Part shown: one piece after another, positions 16,190-29,477 of the stretch
How the letters are laid out: the number at the start of each line of letters is the position of its first letter
Position numbering within the stretch: position 1 is the first letter of the stretch
Assembly: GCF_900115505.1 (NCBI RefSeq)
Contig: NZ_FOWQ01000002.1
Coordinates: forward strand, 449,145-513,144
Direction of reading: 5' to 3'
Length of the DNA: 64,000 nucleotides
Origin: Geodermatophilus dictyosporus
GTDB taxonomy: Bacteria; Actinomycetota; Actinomycetes; Mycobacteriales; Geodermatophilaceae
Position numbers and translations under genes: made by a program
The notes under the pieces: model-generated
The model's database searches: none
The model's input: only the letters and a program-made list of their open reading frames with translations
What the model was told of the DNA's origin: nothing

Positions 16190-17105
16190 AGAACGCGAAG
16201 CGGACCACCACGTTGATCCACACCAGCGTGCCGACCGCACCGCCGAAGGCCGACGAGGTCACGTTGCCCGAGATCAGCGACAGGTAGAGGCTGCCGAGCA
16301 GCTTCATCACCTCGAAGCCGGCGGCCCCGAACAGCGCGCCGGGCAGCAGCAGCCGCAGCGGGTGGGAGGTCGAGGGCACCACCCGCAGCAGCCACAGGAA
16401 CACCACGACGTCGCCGGCGAAGGCCAGCGCCAGCCCGAGCGCGCCGGTGAGGACGGCCAGGCCGGGAGCACCCTGGACGCCGAGCTGCTCGAGCACCCAG
16501 GAGGCGGCCTGCGTGGCGAAGCCGGTCAGCCCGATGCTGGCCAGGCCCGCGGCGCCCAGGGCGACCAGCGCGACGAGGTCGGCCAGGTTGTCCCGCCAGA
16601 ACTCCGGCTCGTCGGCCTCGCCCTTCCAGATCCGCTCCATGCCGATGCGCAGCTTGTCCATGGCGCGCAGGCCGGCGTAGAGGAAGCCGGCCGCGCCGAG
16701 CAGCGTGGTGATCCCGGCCGCGCCCACCGCCGAGCGCAGCTCGCTGACGATCTGCCGGCCGGTGGCGCCGGGGAACGCCTCGCGGACGGCGGTGAACAGC
16801 TCCCGCTGCAGCAGCGCGTCCCCGGAGAGCACCAGCGCGATCACCGAGGCGACCAGCAGCAGCACCGGGAACAGCCCCAGGAACACGAAGTAGGTGACGC
16901 CGGCGGCCATCAGGTCGCCCTGCGTGCGGGTGTAGCGGCCCCCGGCGCGGGCGAGGTGGTCCAGCCACGGCCGCCGGCGGCGCTGCCCCTCGACGACGGC
17001 GGTGAACCGGTCGCCCAGGCCGGCGACCCGCTCCCACGGCCGGCGCAGCGCGCCCCCGCGGGGTGCCGCGTCCGGCCCCGACCGGTCGTCGCTGGGGGCA
17101 CCCAC
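16086..17105 (-). CDS. YihY/virulence factor BrkB family membrane protein
   Basis: This 339-residue polytopic membrane protein of the YihY/BrkB family has no settled biochemical role. About six transmembrane segments are visible. Family stretches are AAGVTYFVFLGLFPVLLLV, LWRxN-like FWRDNLADL, and the late GTLVWINVVVRFAFFTAAW. A basic cytoplasmic N-terminus of about 60 residues (EGQRRRRPWLDHL) precedes the first segment. The GTG at 17105 gives this N-terminus; the open frame upstream lies opposite the RNA ligase gene. Its 3' end overlaps the carboxypeptidase gene on the other strand. Confidence 0.88.
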   Translation of the reverse strand: MGAPSDDRSGPDAAPRGGALRRPWERVAGLGDRFTAVVEGQRRRRPWLDHLARAGGRYTRTQGDLMAAGVTYFVFLGLFPVLLLVASVIALVLSGDALLQRELFTAVREAFPGATGRQIVSELRSAVGAAGITTLLGAAGFLYAGLRAMDKLRIGMERIWKGEADEPEFWRDNLADLVALVALGAAGLASIGLTGFATQAASWVLEQLGVQGAPGLAVLTGALGLALAFAGDVVVFLWLLRVVPSTSHPLRLLLPGALFGAAGFEVMKLLGSLYLSLISGNVTSSAFGGAVGTLVWINVVVRFAFFTAAWTATLPSLSAAAPVVREEPVPAAAPPAVVR

Positions 17106-17161
17106 CCAGCCGAGTCTCCCCGTCCCGGGGTGCCCGCGCGCGACGGCCGTGCGGCTGTCCC

Positions 17162-20912
<3,751 letters not shown>

Positions 20913-20943
20913 GGCGCCGCCGCCGCCGCGCGCGGCGGGCGTC

Positions 20944-22260
20944 TCAGCCCTCGGGGTCGGCGACGGCGGGCTCGGGGTCGGCGGCGCGGGTGACCGCGAG
21001 CCGGGCGATCCGCCGTCCGTCGAGCTCGAGGACGGTCAGCGTGCGCCCCTCGGCCTCCACCGCGTCGCCCACCTCGGGCAGCCGGCCGAGCTCGGCGAGG
21101 ACGTAGCCGGCGACGGTCTCGTAGGGCCCCTCGGGCAGCCGCAGGCCGGTGGCCTCGGCGAAGTCGTCGAGGTTGAGCAGCCCGTCGACCTCCTGCGGCC
21201 CGCCGGGCACCTCGCCGTCCTCCGCGGCGACCTCCGCGTCGTACTCGTCGTAGATCTCCCCGATGACCTCCTCGATGAGGTCCTCGAGGGTGACGATGCC
21301 GTCGGTGCCGCCGTACTCGTCGACGACGATCGCGAGGTGCTGGTTCTCCCGGCGCATCTCCGACAGGGCGGTCAGCACGCCGGCGGTCCCGGGCAGCCGC
21401 TTGACCTCGCGGGCGAGGTCGCCGACGGTCGCCGCCCGGCCGGCCGGGTGGGTCGGCAGCAGCAGGTCGCGCACGTGCACGAACCCGACGACGTCGTCCT
21501 GGTCGCGGCCGGCCACCGGGTAGCGCGACCAGCTGGAGTCGGCGACCTGGCGGGCGGCGCGGCTGACCGTGGTCGAGGCCTCCAGGAACTCCACCTCGGT
21601 GCGCGGGGTCATCACCTCGCGCACCTCGCGGTCGCCGGCGCGGAACACCTCGTCGATGAGCCGGCGCTCGTCACTGCTCAGCGACTCGTGCGCGGCGACC
21701 AGGTCGCGCAGCTCCTCCTGGCTGATCGCCTCGCCGCTGGCCCTGGGGTCGCCGCCGAGCAGGCGGACCAGCACGTCCGTCGACGCCGACAGCAGCCAGA
21801 TCACCGGGCGGGAGAGCCGGGCGATGGTGTTCAGCGGCCGGGCGACGACCAGCGAGAAGCCCTCGGCGCGCTGCAGCGCCAGCCGCTTGGGCGTCAGCTC
21901 GCCGACGACGAGCGACAGGTAGCTGATCGCGACGGTCACCAGGACGAGGGCCAGCGTGCCGGCGAGGCCCTCCTGCACGCCGCGCTGCACCAGCCAGTCG
22001 GCGAACGGCCGGGACAGGGTGCTGGCACCGAAGGCCGCGGAGAAGAACCCGGCCAGCGTCACCCCCACCTGGACCGCGGACAGGAAGCGGTTGGGGTCGC
22101 TGAGCAGGCGCTGCACGGCGCGGCCGCGGCGGCCGCGCTCGGCCAGCGTCCGGACCTGCGACTCCCGCAGCGAGACCAGCGCGATCTCCGCGCCGGCGAA
22201 GAAGCCGCCGACCAGGACGAAGACGACGACCATGACGGTGTTGAGCCAGACGTCGCTCAC
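20944..22260 (-). CDS. CNNM/CorC-type transporter-like protein with CBS domains
   Basis: This 438-residue membrane protein has an N-terminal DUF21/CNNM domain with about four transmembrane segments (FFAGAEIALVSLRESQVRTL, VGVTLAGFFSAAFG, VVGELTPKRLALQ), a CBS domain pair (VMTPRTEVEFL; VDEYGGTDGIVTLEDLIEEV) and a C-terminal CorC/HlyC domain (GYVLAELGRLPEVGD). Family members are linked to Mg2+ or Co2+ efflux and often mislabelled hemolysin. The GTG at 22260 begins a typical N-terminus. Upstream open frame to 22416 lacks support. The gene is divergent from the CAP-domain gene. Confidence 0.9.
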   Translation of the reverse strand: MSDVWLNTVMVVVFVLVGGFFAGAEIALVSLRESQVRTLAERGRRGRAVQRLLSDPNRFLSAVQVGVTLAGFFSAAFGASTLSRPFADWLVQRGVQEGLAGTLALVLVTVAISYLSLVVGELTPKRLALQRAEGFSLVVARPLNTIARLSRPVIWLLSASTDVLVRLLGGDPRASGEAISQEELRDLVAAHESLSSDERRLIDEVFRAGDREVREVMTPRTEVEFLEASTTVSRAARQVADSSWSRYPVAGRDQDDVVGFVHVRDLLLPTHPAGRAATVGDLAREVKRLPGTAGVLTALSEMRRENQHLAIVVDEYGGTDGIVTLEDLIEEVIGEIYDEYDAEVAAEDGEVPGGPQEVDGLLNLDDFAEATGLRLPEGPYETVAGYVLAELGRLPEVGDAVEAEGRTLTVLELDGRRIARLAVTRAADPEPAVADPEG

Positions 22261-22423
22261 CGGCGGCGCGCTCCTCCATGCTCGGCGGACGGCGCCTCGG
22301 ACCGACGCCGGGGTCCATGCTGCCGGGGACGGTCCGCCCTGCCCACACCGGCGTCCGCGACGGGGCTCCTGGGAGACGACCCTGGCGATCACGGTTCGGC
22401 TACGGCTAGTCTCCACGGAGTCA

Positions 22424-22436
22424 CAGAAGGTGATTT
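22424..22436. promoter_or_regulatory. Small inverted repeat before the CAP-domain gene
   Basis: tcac-agaag-gtga lies about 28 bases before the GTG of the CAP-domain gene, inside the 203-base divergent region (22261-22463), in a locally AT-richer stretch. It could be an operator or part of the promoter. I see no other copy in the window and cannot name a regulator. Confidence 0.25.
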
Positions 22437-22463
22437 GTCGACATACGTGAGGTCTTCCCCCTC

Positions 22464-23576
22464 GTGCGCCACCGCCCCTCCGCCCCGCCGCCGTCCGCTC
22501 GCCACGCCGCCCGCCCGGGCCGCCCGGCCCCGCTGCCGCGTCCCCGCCACCGAGGCCTCTGGCGGGTCCTGCTCGTCGTCCTGGTCGTCGCCGGGGTCGT
22601 CCTGGTCGTCCCGCTGCTGGCCGCCGGCCGGGGCGGGCTGACCGCGACCGAGTCCGCGGCGACCTCGGCCGGGGTCCCCACCGCGGACGAGCCGCTCACC
22701 GGCGTGGTGGAGCTGGGCGTCGACGGGGAGACCACCGCGCCGGAGACCACCGCGCCGGAGACCACGCCGGGATCAGCACCCGGGTCGGGTCCCGCCGGGT
22801 CCTCGTCGGCCGCCTCCTCCGCGGGGTCGCCGTCCGCGGGGTCGCCGTCCACGGGGTCGTCGGCCGGCTCGTCCGCTGCCGGTGCGCCGTCCGTGCCGGG
22901 GACGACGGGCGGCGCGACGGCGTCCGGCGGCACCTCGTCCGGCGGCACCTCGTCCGGCCCGGCGACGACCGGCTCCTCGCCGGCCCCGGGCTCCACGACC
23001 GGTGCCGCGGGATCGGCCTCCTCGTCCGGCGGCTCGCCGTCCGGCGGCTCGTCGTCCGGCGGGTCGTCGGCGGCCGGGTCGTCGTCGGCCGGGTCGTCGT
23101 CGGCCGGGTCGTCGTCGGCCGGGGGCTCCGGCACGGCACCGGGCACGTCGGGCTCGCCGTCGGCGTCGGGCGGGCCGGTGGCGCAGGCCGCCGTCCCGGC
23201 GGGGTCCTCCGCGGAGGGTGCGGTGCTGGCGCTGGTCAACCAGGAGCGCGCCGCCGCCGGCTGCGGGCCCGTGGCCGCGGACGCCGCGCTGGCCGCCGTC
23301 GCCCGGGCGCACAGCGCGGACATGCGCGACCGCGGCTACTTCTCGCACGACACCCCGGAGGGGCTCGACCCCTTCGACCGGGCCCGGGCCGCCGGGGTGA
23401 CCTACGCGCGGGCGGAGAACATCGCTGCCGGGCAGCGCGACGCCGCAGCGGTCATGGCGTCGTGGATGGACAGCCCCGGGCACCGGACCAACATCCTGAA
23501 CTGCTCGCTGACGAAGCTCGGCGTGGGCGTGGCCGAGGGCTCCGGCGGCCCCTGGTGGACCCAGCTCTTCGGCTGA
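22464..23576 (+). CDS. CAP/SCP-domain (allergen V5/Tpx-1 family) secreted or anchored protein
   Basis: This 370-residue protein has a basic N-terminus and one hydrophobic segment (LWRVLLVVLVVAGVVLVVP, residues about 32-50), acting as signal anchor. A long Ser/Gly/Thr/Pro linker (about residues 85-245) leads to a C-terminal CAP domain: VLALVNQERAAAGCGPV, VARAHSADMRDRGYFSHD, ENIAAGQRDAAAVMASW and SPGHRTNIL. These are the classic CAP signatures of bacterial YkwD-like proteins. The linker probably spans the cell wall. Function of bacterial CAP domains is not settled. The GTG at 22464 is the first start ahead of the membrane segment. Confidence 0.88.
   Translation: MRHRPSAPPPSARHAARPGRPAPLPRPRHRGLWRVLLVVLVVAGVVLVVPLLAAGRGGLTATESAATSAGVPTADEPLTGVVELGVDGETTAPETTAPETTPGSAPGSGPAGSSSAASSAGSPSAGSPSTGSSAGSSAAGAPSVPGTTGGATASGGTSSGGTSSGPATTGSSPAPGSTTGAAGSASSSGGSPSGGSSSGGSSAAGSSSAGSSSAGSSSAGGSGTAPGTSGSPSASGGPVAQAAVPAGSSAEGAVLALVNQERAAAGCGPVAADAALAAVARAHSADMRDRGYFSHDTPEGLDPFDRARAAGVTYARAENIAAGQRDAAAVMASWMDSPGHRTNILNCSLTKLGVGVAEGSGGPWWTQLFG
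23061..23120 (+). repeat. 15-bp tandem repeat in the CAP-protein linker
   Basis: Four copies of gggtcgtcgtcggcc (first copy with one change) encode Gly-Ser-Ser-Ala-like units. The unit is in frame, so linker length could vary between strains. Confidence 0.85.
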
Positions 23577-23622
23577 GCGACGAACACGCGCAGGACGCCC
23601 TGTCGCCGACGCCCAGGGGCGC

Positions 23623-24523
23623 TCAGCCTGCGTTCGCTGCCGCGGACCCGCGGGCGCGCGGAGTGGACGCACGCGGGCGACGAGCTCCGCGGGGCGCCGC
23701 AGGTCGTCGACGGTCACGTGCAGGACGGTCCAGCCGGCGGCGTTCAGCCGGTCGAGCCGGCGGCGGTCGTCGAGGAACGTCCGCCGCTCGGCGTGCCACA
23801 GTCCGTCGTACTCGACGACCAGCCGCAGCTCGGGGTGGGTGAGGTCGACCCGCGCGACGAACCCGGCCTCGTCGAGGACGCGGTACCGGGCGACCGGCGG
23901 CAGGCCGGCCCGGTGCAGGAGGAGCCGCAACCGGGTCTCCTGCGGCGACTCCGCCAGACCGTCGGCCAGCCGGGAGACCACGGCCGCCTGGGCGCTCCCC
24001 CGGCACGCCGGAGCAGCGCGGCGGTCGCACGGACGTCCTCCGGTGGCGCCAGGCCCACCTGCACCAGCCGGTCGAGCAGGGCGACCGCCTCGTCCAGGTC
24101 GCCGGAGCGCGTCACGTCGACCGCGGTGTCCGCGCGAGGCAGGCAGCGCCGGTTCCCGCACCGGACGAGCCGCTGTCCGGGCAGCAGCCTCCGGACCCGG
24201 ACACCCACACCGGCGTGCCACCGCCGGCCGTCCGGCAGCACCACCTCGACCTGGTCCTCGGGGGCAGCGACGCCGGGCACACCCCACAGGACCGCGGCAC
24301 TGCGCCCGGCGAAGCGACCACCGGCCGGGAGCGTGAGCCCTCCCGCGCTCACCAGCAGACGGTGCGTCACCGGAACCGACGAGTCGGCGTGGACGTCGCG
24401 CCCGAGCCGGACCCAGGCCGAGCTGCGCAGCTGCTCGGGCGTGAGCAGACCCTGCCGCAGGACCGTGGTCCCCCGGAGGACGCGGCCCCGGAGGGCGGAC
24501 GGGCGGGCAGGCGGGATCGGCAC
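23623..24523 (-). pseudogene. Frameshifted gene for a DUF559-like endonuclease-fold protein
   Basis: The frame starting at GTG 24523 (VPIPPARPSALRGRVLRG) encodes an N-terminal part resembling the AbiEi/transcription-regulator-like region of actinobacterial proteins of about 300 residues. After LLRRAGG near 24000 the homologous sequence continues in another frame: ESPQETRLRLLLHRAGLPP, then ELRLVVEYDGLWHAERRTF, the DUF559/very-short-patch-repair-like nuclease fold. The switch falls on a run of five C (23997-24001); one extra C would join the two parts. The second frame has no stop before it enters the CAP gene, while the third frame stops at 23623, so a second indel near the end is likely. It may be a true pseudogene or an assembly error. 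Confidence 0.7.
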
Positions 24524-24580
24524 GGAGTGACCCTCGCGCGTCAGGAGCGCCTCGTGGGTCCCGTCCACAGGCCGAGAACG

Positions 24581-24621
24581 CGCCAGTGGCCCCCTCGGAG
24601 GCGAAGAGGGGGCCACTGGCG
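24581..24621. terminator. Terminator hairpin after icd
   Basis: A perfect 16-bp stem (24581-24596 with 24606-24621) and a 9-base loop lie 33 bases after the icd stop on the minus strand. It is the clear end of the icd transcript. Nothing else is seen between 24524 and 24653. Confidence 0.75.
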
Positions 24622-24653
24622 TGTGTTCATCCCCCGCGACGGGCGTCAACAGG

Positions 24654-25877
24654 TCAGGCCATGGCCTTCTGCAGGTTGGTGTCGATGGCCGCCAGGAAGT
24701 CCTGGGTGGTCAGCCACGGCTGGTCCTTGCTGATCAGCAGCGCGAGGTCCTTGGTCATCTGGCCGCCCTCGACGGTGTCGATGCAGACCCTCTCCAGGGT
24801 CTCGGCGAAGCGGGTGACCTCGGGGGTGTCGTCGAGCTTGCCGCGGTGGGCCAGGCCCCGGGTCCAGGCGAAGATCGACGCGATCGGGTTGGTCGACGTC
24901 TCCTTGCCCTGCTGGTGCTGCCGGTAGTGGCGGGTCACCGTGCCGTGTGCGGCCTCGGCCTCGACGGTGCGGCCGTCGGGGCTCATCAGCACCGAGGTCA
25001 TCAGGCCGAGCGAGCCGAAGCCCTGCGCGACGGTGTCGGACTGGACGTCGCCGTCGTAGTTCTTGCACGCCCAGACGTAGCCGCCCTCCCACTTCAGGGA
25101 CGCCGCGACCATGTCGTCGATGAGCCGGTGCTCGTAGGTGATGCCGGCCTCGTCGAACTTCGACTCGAACTCCGCCTCGAAGACCTCCTGGAAGAGGTCC
25201 TTGAACCGGCCGTCGTAGGCCTTGAGGATCGTGTTCTTGGTCGACAGGTACACCGGGTACTGCCGGTTGAGCCCGTAGTTCAGCGAGGCGCGGGCGAAGT
25301 CGCGGATGGACTCGTCGAGGTTGTACATGCCGAGCGCGACACCCGAGCCCGGCGACCGGAAGACCTCGTGCTCGATCGGCTCGCCGCCGTCCTTCGGGGT
25401 GAAGGTCAGGGTCAGCGTCCCCTCGCCGGGGAACGTGAAGTCGGTGGCGCGGTACTGGTCACCGAAGGCGTGACGGCCGACGACGATCGGCTTGGTCCAG
25501 CCGGGCACCAGCCGCGGCACGTTCTGCATGATGATCGGCTCGCGGAAGATGACACCGCCGAGGATGTTGCGGATCGTCCCGTTCGGGGAGCGCCACATCT
25601 TCTTCAGGCCGAACTCCTCGACCCGCGCCTCGTCCGGGGTGATGGTGGCGCACTTGACGCCGACGCCGTGCTGCTTGATGGCGTTGGCGGAGTCGACGGT
25701 GACCTGGTCGTCGGTGGCGTCGCGGTGCTCGATGCCCAGGTCGTAGTACTCCAGGTTGACGTCGAGGTACGGCAGGATCAGCTGGTCCTTGATGAACTGC
25801 CAGATGATCCGGGTCATCTCGTCGCCGTCGAGCTCGACGACGGTGCCCTCGACCTTGATCTTGCTCACGTCAGGCAT
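24654..25877 (-). CDS. icd: NADP-dependent isocitrate dehydrogenase, eukaryote-like type
   Basis: This 407-residue TCA-cycle enzyme oxidatively decarboxylates isocitrate to 2-oxoglutarate. It begins with [20 protein letters not shown] and contains [33 protein letters not shown] (substrate loop), [28 protein letters not shown] and [11 protein letters not shown]. These mark the homodimeric type II enzymes shared with eukaryotes, not the E. coli type. Start ATG at 25877 and length are normal. It is followed by a strong hairpin and preceded 53 bases upstream by mdh, so these two TCA genes may be co-transcribed. Confidence 0.96.
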   Translation of the reverse strand: MPDVSKIKVEGTVVELDGDEMTRIIWQFIKDQLILPYLDVNLEYYDLGIEHRDATDDQVTVDSANAIKQHGVGVKCATITPDEARVEEFGLKKMWRSPNGTIRNILGGVIFREPIIMQNVPRLVPGWTKPIVVGRHAFGDQYRATDFTFPGEGTLTLTFTPKDGGEPIEHEVFRSPGSGVALGMYNLDESIRDFARASLNYGLNRQYPVYLSTKNTILKAYDGRFKDLFQEVFEAEFESKFDEAGITYEHRLIDDMVAASLKWEGGYVWACKNYDGDVQSDTVAQGFGSLGLMTSVLMSPDGRTVEAEAAHGTVTRHYRQHQQGKETSTNPIASIFAWTRGLAHRGKLDDTPEVTRFAETLERVCIDTVEGGQMTKDLALLISKDQPWLTTQDFLAAIDTNLQKAMA

Positions 25878-25930
25878 TCCCTCTCTACAGCTCCGGCCCG
25901 TCGGGCCGGAAGTCGGTCACCGGCCGGCGG

Positions 25931-26884
25931 TCACAGATCCGCGACGTCGGCCTGCTTGGCGCGCACCGCCTCGGCCGCCTCGCGCAGCCCGGCCAGCTCG
26001 CTCTCGGACAGGTCCCCCTCGACCACCCGGCGCACACCCTCGCGCCCGATCTCGGCCTCGACGCCCAGGTAGACGCCGGAGATCCCGTACTCGCCGTCGA
26101 CCCACGCGCACACGGGCATGACGGCGCCGGAGTCCTCGATGACGGCGCGGGCCATGCGGGCCGCGGCCGCCGACGGCGCGTAGTACGCCGACCCCGTCTT
26201 GAGCAGCGCGACGACCTCCGCGCCGCCGTTGCGGGTGCGGTCGACGAGGTGCTCGATGCGGTCGGCGGCGAGCACGTCGGCCAGCGGCTTGCCGTCGACG
26301 GTGCAGCGCGAGGGCACCGGCACCATCGTGTCGCCGTGCGAGCCGAGGGTCAGCGTCCGCACCGAGGACACCGGGACGCCGAGCTCCTCGGCGACGTTGT
26401 TGCTGAACCGGGCGGTGTCGAGCATCCCGGCCTGGCCCATCACCCGGTTCTTGGGGAACCCGGTGGCCAGCTGGGCCAGGGCGGTCATCTCGTCCAGCGG
26501 GTTGGACACGACGATGACGACGGCGTCCGGCGAGGTCTGCGCGATGTTCTCGGCGACCTGGCGGACGATCCCGGCGTTGGTCTCGATGAGGTCCATGCGG
26601 CTCATCCCGGGCTTGCGGGGCAGGCCGGCGGTGACCACGACGACGTCGGAGCCCTCGGTGCCCTCGTAGGAGCCGCCGCCGACGCCGACGACCCTCGTCT
26701 CGAAGCCCTCGATGGGACGGGACTGGTTGATGTCGAGGGCCAGGCCCTCGGGCTTGCCCTCGACGATGTCGGTGAGCACGACGGTCTCGAAGACGTCGTA
26801 CTCGGCGAGTCGCAGGGCGGTGGTGGAGCCGTAGAAACCGGCACCGACGACGGTGACCTTCCCGTTCCGGGGCTGCTCTGCCAT
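25931..26884 (-). CDS. mdh: Malate dehydrogenase (LDH-like family)
   Basis: This 317-residue NAD-dependent enzyme interconverts malate and oxaloacetate. It has GAGFYGSTTALRLA (nucleotide-binding glycines), the acidic LTDIVEGKPEG, AGLPRKPGMSRMDLIETN with the substrate arginines, SNPLDEMT and the catalytic histidine in LGSHGDTMVP. It resembles the LDH-like bacterial MDH group found in Chloroflexus and some actinobacteria. ATG 26884 (MAEQPRNGK) was chosen; a TTG nine bases upstream would add three residues. It is located just upstream of icd. Confidence 0.94.
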   Translation of the reverse strand: MAEQPRNGKVTVVGAGFYGSTTALRLAEYDVFETVVLTDIVEGKPEGLALDINQSRPIEGFETRVVGVGGGSYEGTEGSDVVVVTAGLPRKPGMSRMDLIETNAGIVRQVAENIAQTSPDAVVIVVSNPLDEMTALAQLATGFPKNRVMGQAGMLDTARFSNNVAEELGVPVSSVRTLTLGSHGDTMVPVPSRCTVDGKPLADVLAADRIEHLVDRTRNGGAEVVALLKTGSAYYAPSAAAARMARAVIEDSGAVMPVCAWVDGEYGISGVYLGVEAEIGREGVRRVVEGDLSESELAGLREAAEAVRAKQADVADL

Positions 26885-26944
26885 GCGCGTCAACCTAGCC
26901 CGGCGGTCCAGGCCGCGCGCCCCGCGGTCGGCCGCACCCGGGCG

Positions 26945-27238
26945 TCACGGGACCGCCAGGGTGAGCGCCGTCAGCAGCACGCCGGTCCCGCCCATCAGGA
27001 CGACGTCGACCGGCCGGCTGCGGACGGCCAGGAAGCCGACCCGGCGCAGCGGCAGGACCAGCCGCAGCCCCGCGGCCCCGACCAGCGCCAGCCCGACGAC
27101 GAGCAGCCCGCGCCGCCAGTGCTCCAGCGCGACCATCGCCAGCCCCACCCCGACCGCCAGCAGCACCGCCAGCAGCGGGAGCTGGCGCAGCAGGCCGGCC
27201 AGGAAGGGCCGGCGCGTGTAGAGGGGCGGGCGGCTCAC
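26945..27238 (-). CDS. Small membrane protein, DUF3017 family
   Basis: This 97-residue protein has three hydrophobic segments ([58 protein letters not shown]) and a basic start [13 protein letters not shown]3017 proteins follow folD in many actinobacteria; their role is unknown. The GTG start overlaps the folD stop by four bases. The last C-terminal residues are hydrophobic, so the third segment ends at the stop codon. Confidence 0.85.
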   Translation of the reverse strand: MSRPPLYTRRPFLAGLLRQLPLLAVLLAVGVGLAMVALEHWRRGLLVVGLALVGAAGLRLVLPLRRVGFLAVRSRPVDVVLMGGTGVLLTALTLAVP

Positions 27239-28104
27239 GCGGACAGCGCCTCGACGCCCGCGGCCCGCTCGGCGGCCAGGACGACGTTCTGCAGCAGCAT
27301 CGCCCGGGTCATCGGCCCGACGCCGCCGGGGTTGGGTGCCACGAACCCGGCCACGTCGACGACGTCCTTCGCGACGTCCCCGGCGATCTTGCCGTCGACC
27401 CGGCTGACGCCGACGTCGAGCACCGCGGCGCCGGGCTTGACCGTGTCGGCGGTGACCAGGCCCGGCACGCCGGCCGCGGCGACGACGACGTCGGCGGTGC
27501 GCAGGTGCGCGGCCAGGTCGCGGGTGCCGGTGTGGCAGAGGGTCACCGTCGCGTTCTCGGTGCGGCGGGTGAGCAGCAGGCCGAGCGGGCGGCCCACGGT
27601 GATCCCGCGGCCGACGACGACGACCTCCGCGCCGGCGACCGGCACCCCGAAGCGGCGCAGCAGCTCCACGATGCCGACCGGGGTGCACGGCAGCGGCCCG
27701 TCGACGCCGAGCACGAGCCGGCCGAGGTTGACCGGGTGCAGGCCGTCGGCGTCCTTGGCCGGGTCCATCGCCTCGAGGACGGCGTACTCGTCGACCTGCC
27801 GCGGCAGCGGGAGCTGGACGATGTAGCCGGTGCACGCCGGGTCGGCGTTGAGCTCCGCGACGACCTCCAGGACGTCGGCCTGCGTGGCCGTCGCGGGGAG
27901 CTCGCGCTGGATGCTCGCGATGCCGACCTGCGCGCAGTCGGAGTGCTTGGCGTTGACGTACCAGCGGCTGCCCGGGTCGTCGCCGACGAGCAGCGTGCCC
28001 AGGCCCGGGCGGTGGCCGGCGGCGGTCAGCGCGGCGACCCGTGAGGTGAGCTCCTGACGGATGGTCGCAGCGGTCGCCTTGCCGTCGAGGATCGTCGCGG
28101 GCAC
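27235..28104 (-). CDS. folD: Bifunctional methylene-THF dehydrogenase / methenyl-THF cyclohydrolase
   Basis: This 289-residue enzyme makes 10-formyl-THF from 5,10-methylene-THF and supplies one-carbon units to purine synthesis, including PurN and PurH nearby. Motifs: [14 protein letters not shown] at the start, [14 protein letters not shown] (catalytic Tyr and Lys), [52 protein letters not shown] and the C-terminal [13 protein letters not shown]. The GTG at 28104 was chosen since it begins the conserved N-terminus; an ATG-like start far upstream adds unrelated residues. Confidence 0.95.
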   Translation of the reverse strand: MPATILDGKATAATIRQELTSRVAALTAAGHRPGLGTLLVGDDPGSRWYVNAKHSDCAQVGIASIQRELPATATQADVLEVVAELNADPACTGYIVQLPLPRQVDEYAVLEAMDPAKDADGLHPVNLGRLVLGVDGPLPCTPVGIVELLRRFGVPVAGAEVVVVGRGITVGRPLGLLLTRRTENATVTLCHTGTRDLAAHLRTADVVVAAAGVPGLVTADTVKPGAAVLDVGVSRVDGKIAGDVAKDVVDVAGFVAPNPGGVGPMTRAMLLQNVVLAAERAAGVEALSA

Positions 28105-28198
28105 CTCGACAGTGTGCCGGAGGCGTCCCCGGGGCAGCCCTCCCGGCCCTACCCTCGCAGCCGAGTCCACCCGCACCGCCGGCCCGCCAGGAGAGCAG

Positions 28199-28834
28199 AT
28201 GACCGAGCGCGACCCGTCTCCCCGCCAGGTCGGCGCCGGCGAGCAGCGCGACTGGCGGGAGCAGACGTCGCCCGGCCTGTCCCCGGTGGGCGGCGGGGCG
28301 TCCCCGGCCGGGACCGGCGGGCACGGCTACCCCGGCACGGGCGAGAACTACTACACGACACCCAGCTACCCCACCGAGCCGGTCGCGGTCCGCGGCCCGG
28401 ACTCCCTGGGCGGCCTGCTGTGCCTGCTGGCCGGGATCGCGGCCGCGGTGAGCCTGGCGCTGAGCTGGCTGCGCGACCCGGGCGACATCGGCTGGGACCT
28501 CGTCGTGCGCGGCTTCGACGAGCTCGGCAGCGGGTTCGGGACCCTGGTCGACTCCGGGTTCTGGCAGCCGCTGGCCGTCGTCCTCGGTGGCGGCGTGCTG
28601 CTGCTCCTGGGCCTGCTGATGTGGCTCCCGGCGCGCACGCACCGCCTCCTCGGCGTGCTGGCGCTGTTCGTCAGCCTGCTGGCGCTGGCCGCGGTGCTGG
28701 TGCCGCTCGCCTCCGAGGGCTGGGACCCCGGCGCGTTCCGGCTGGGCTTCTGGTTCGCCTGCGCGGTCGGCGTCCTGGGCCTGCTGGGCGCGCTCAAGGC
28801 CATGCTCACCGGCCGGCGGTACGCCCGGCGCTGA
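28199..28834 (+). CDS. Putative four-segment membrane protein of unknown function
   Basis: I do not recognise a family. The 211-residue protein has a hydrophilic N-terminus of about 65 residues rich in Gly, Pro and Ser, ending in [20 protein letters not shown], then four hydrophobic segments near residues 70-90, 120-145, 150-170 and 180-200. The tail is basic (LTGRRYARR). The ATG at 28199 has GGAGAGCAG just upstream. It starts 95 bases from the folD start on the opposite strand and converges on the pentapeptide-repeat gene. Confidence 0.75.
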   Translation: MTERDPSPRQVGAGEQRDWREQTSPGLSPVGGGASPAGTGGHGYPGTGENYYTTPSYPTEPVAVRGPDSLGGLLCLLAGIAAAVSLALSWLRDPGDIGWDLVVRGFDELGSGFGTLVDSGFWQPLAVVLGGGVLLLLGLLMWLPARTHRLLGVLALFVSLLALAAVLVPLASEGWDPGAFRLGFWFACAVGVLGLLGALKAMLTGRRYARR

Positions 28835-28841
28835 CGCGCGC

Positions 28842-29477
28842 TCAGCCGTCGACGACGGCGCCGTGGGCGAGGGCGACCTGTACGGCCTGGCCGACGTCGA
28901 GGCGGACGCCGGTGAGCTCGAGGGCCCGCCACGCCAGCGCCTCGGTGCGCGCGCCGCGCAGGTCGCTGCCCCGCAGCCGGGTGCCGCGCTGCACGCGGGC
29001 GCGGTCGAGGTCGGCGCCGGTGAGGTCGCACTCGCGCAGGTCGGCGTCGGTGAGGTCGGCCTCGCGGAAGCGCTGGCCGGAGAGGTCGCTGCCCGAGAGG
29101 TCCACGCCGCGCAGCGAGGTCCAGCTCCAGTCGGAGTCGGTGGTGGTCAGCGGCCGCAGCACCGCGCCGGGGAACTGCGAGCCGGTGAGCTTGCAGCCCT
29201 CCCACACCGCGTCGAAGAGGCGGGCCCGGTCGAACCGGCAGGACAGGAAGGCGCTCCCCCGGTGCCGCGAGCCGCTCATCCGCACGCCGGTGAGCACGCA
29301 GGAGTCGAACACGCAGCGCCGGGTGACCAGCTCGGTGAGGTCGGCGTCGTCGAAGCGGCAGCGGGTGAAGGTGACGCCCTCGAGCTCGGCACCCCACCAG
29401 TCGACCCGCGCGAGGTCGGCGCCGACCACCTCGGCCCCGTCCTCGGGCGGCCCGAGGTGCGGCCTCGGCCCCGCCAT
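28842..29477 (-). CDS. Pentapeptide-repeat protein
   Basis: This 211-residue protein is built of pentapeptide repeats of the A(D/N)Lxx kind, for example ADLARVDWWGAELEGVTF, DDADLTELV, GVDLSGSDLSGQRF, ADLTDADLRECDLTGADLDR. They should fold into a right-handed quadrilateral beta-helix. It resembles the actinobacterial group near purH. Some members of this fold protect DNA gyrase (MfpA/Qnr), but most have no known role, and nothing here proves gyrase binding. Its ATG overlaps the purH stop by one base, so it is translated from the purN-purH message. Confidence 0.88.
   Translation of the reverse strand: MAGPRPHLGPPEDGAEVVGADLARVDWWGAELEGVTFTRCRFDDADLTELVTRRCVFDSCVLTGVRMSGSRHRGSAFLSCRFDRARLFDAVWEGCKLTGSQFPGAVLRPLTTTDSDWSWTSLRGVDLSGSDLSGQRFREADLTDADLRECDLTGADLDRARVQRGTRLRGSDLRGARTEALAWRALELTGVRLDVGQAVQVALAHGAVVDG

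Noticed and set aside
23061-23120. Array-like repeats that might suggest CRISPR
   Set aside because: The 15-bp units are adjacent, have no spacers and encode a low-complexity linker.
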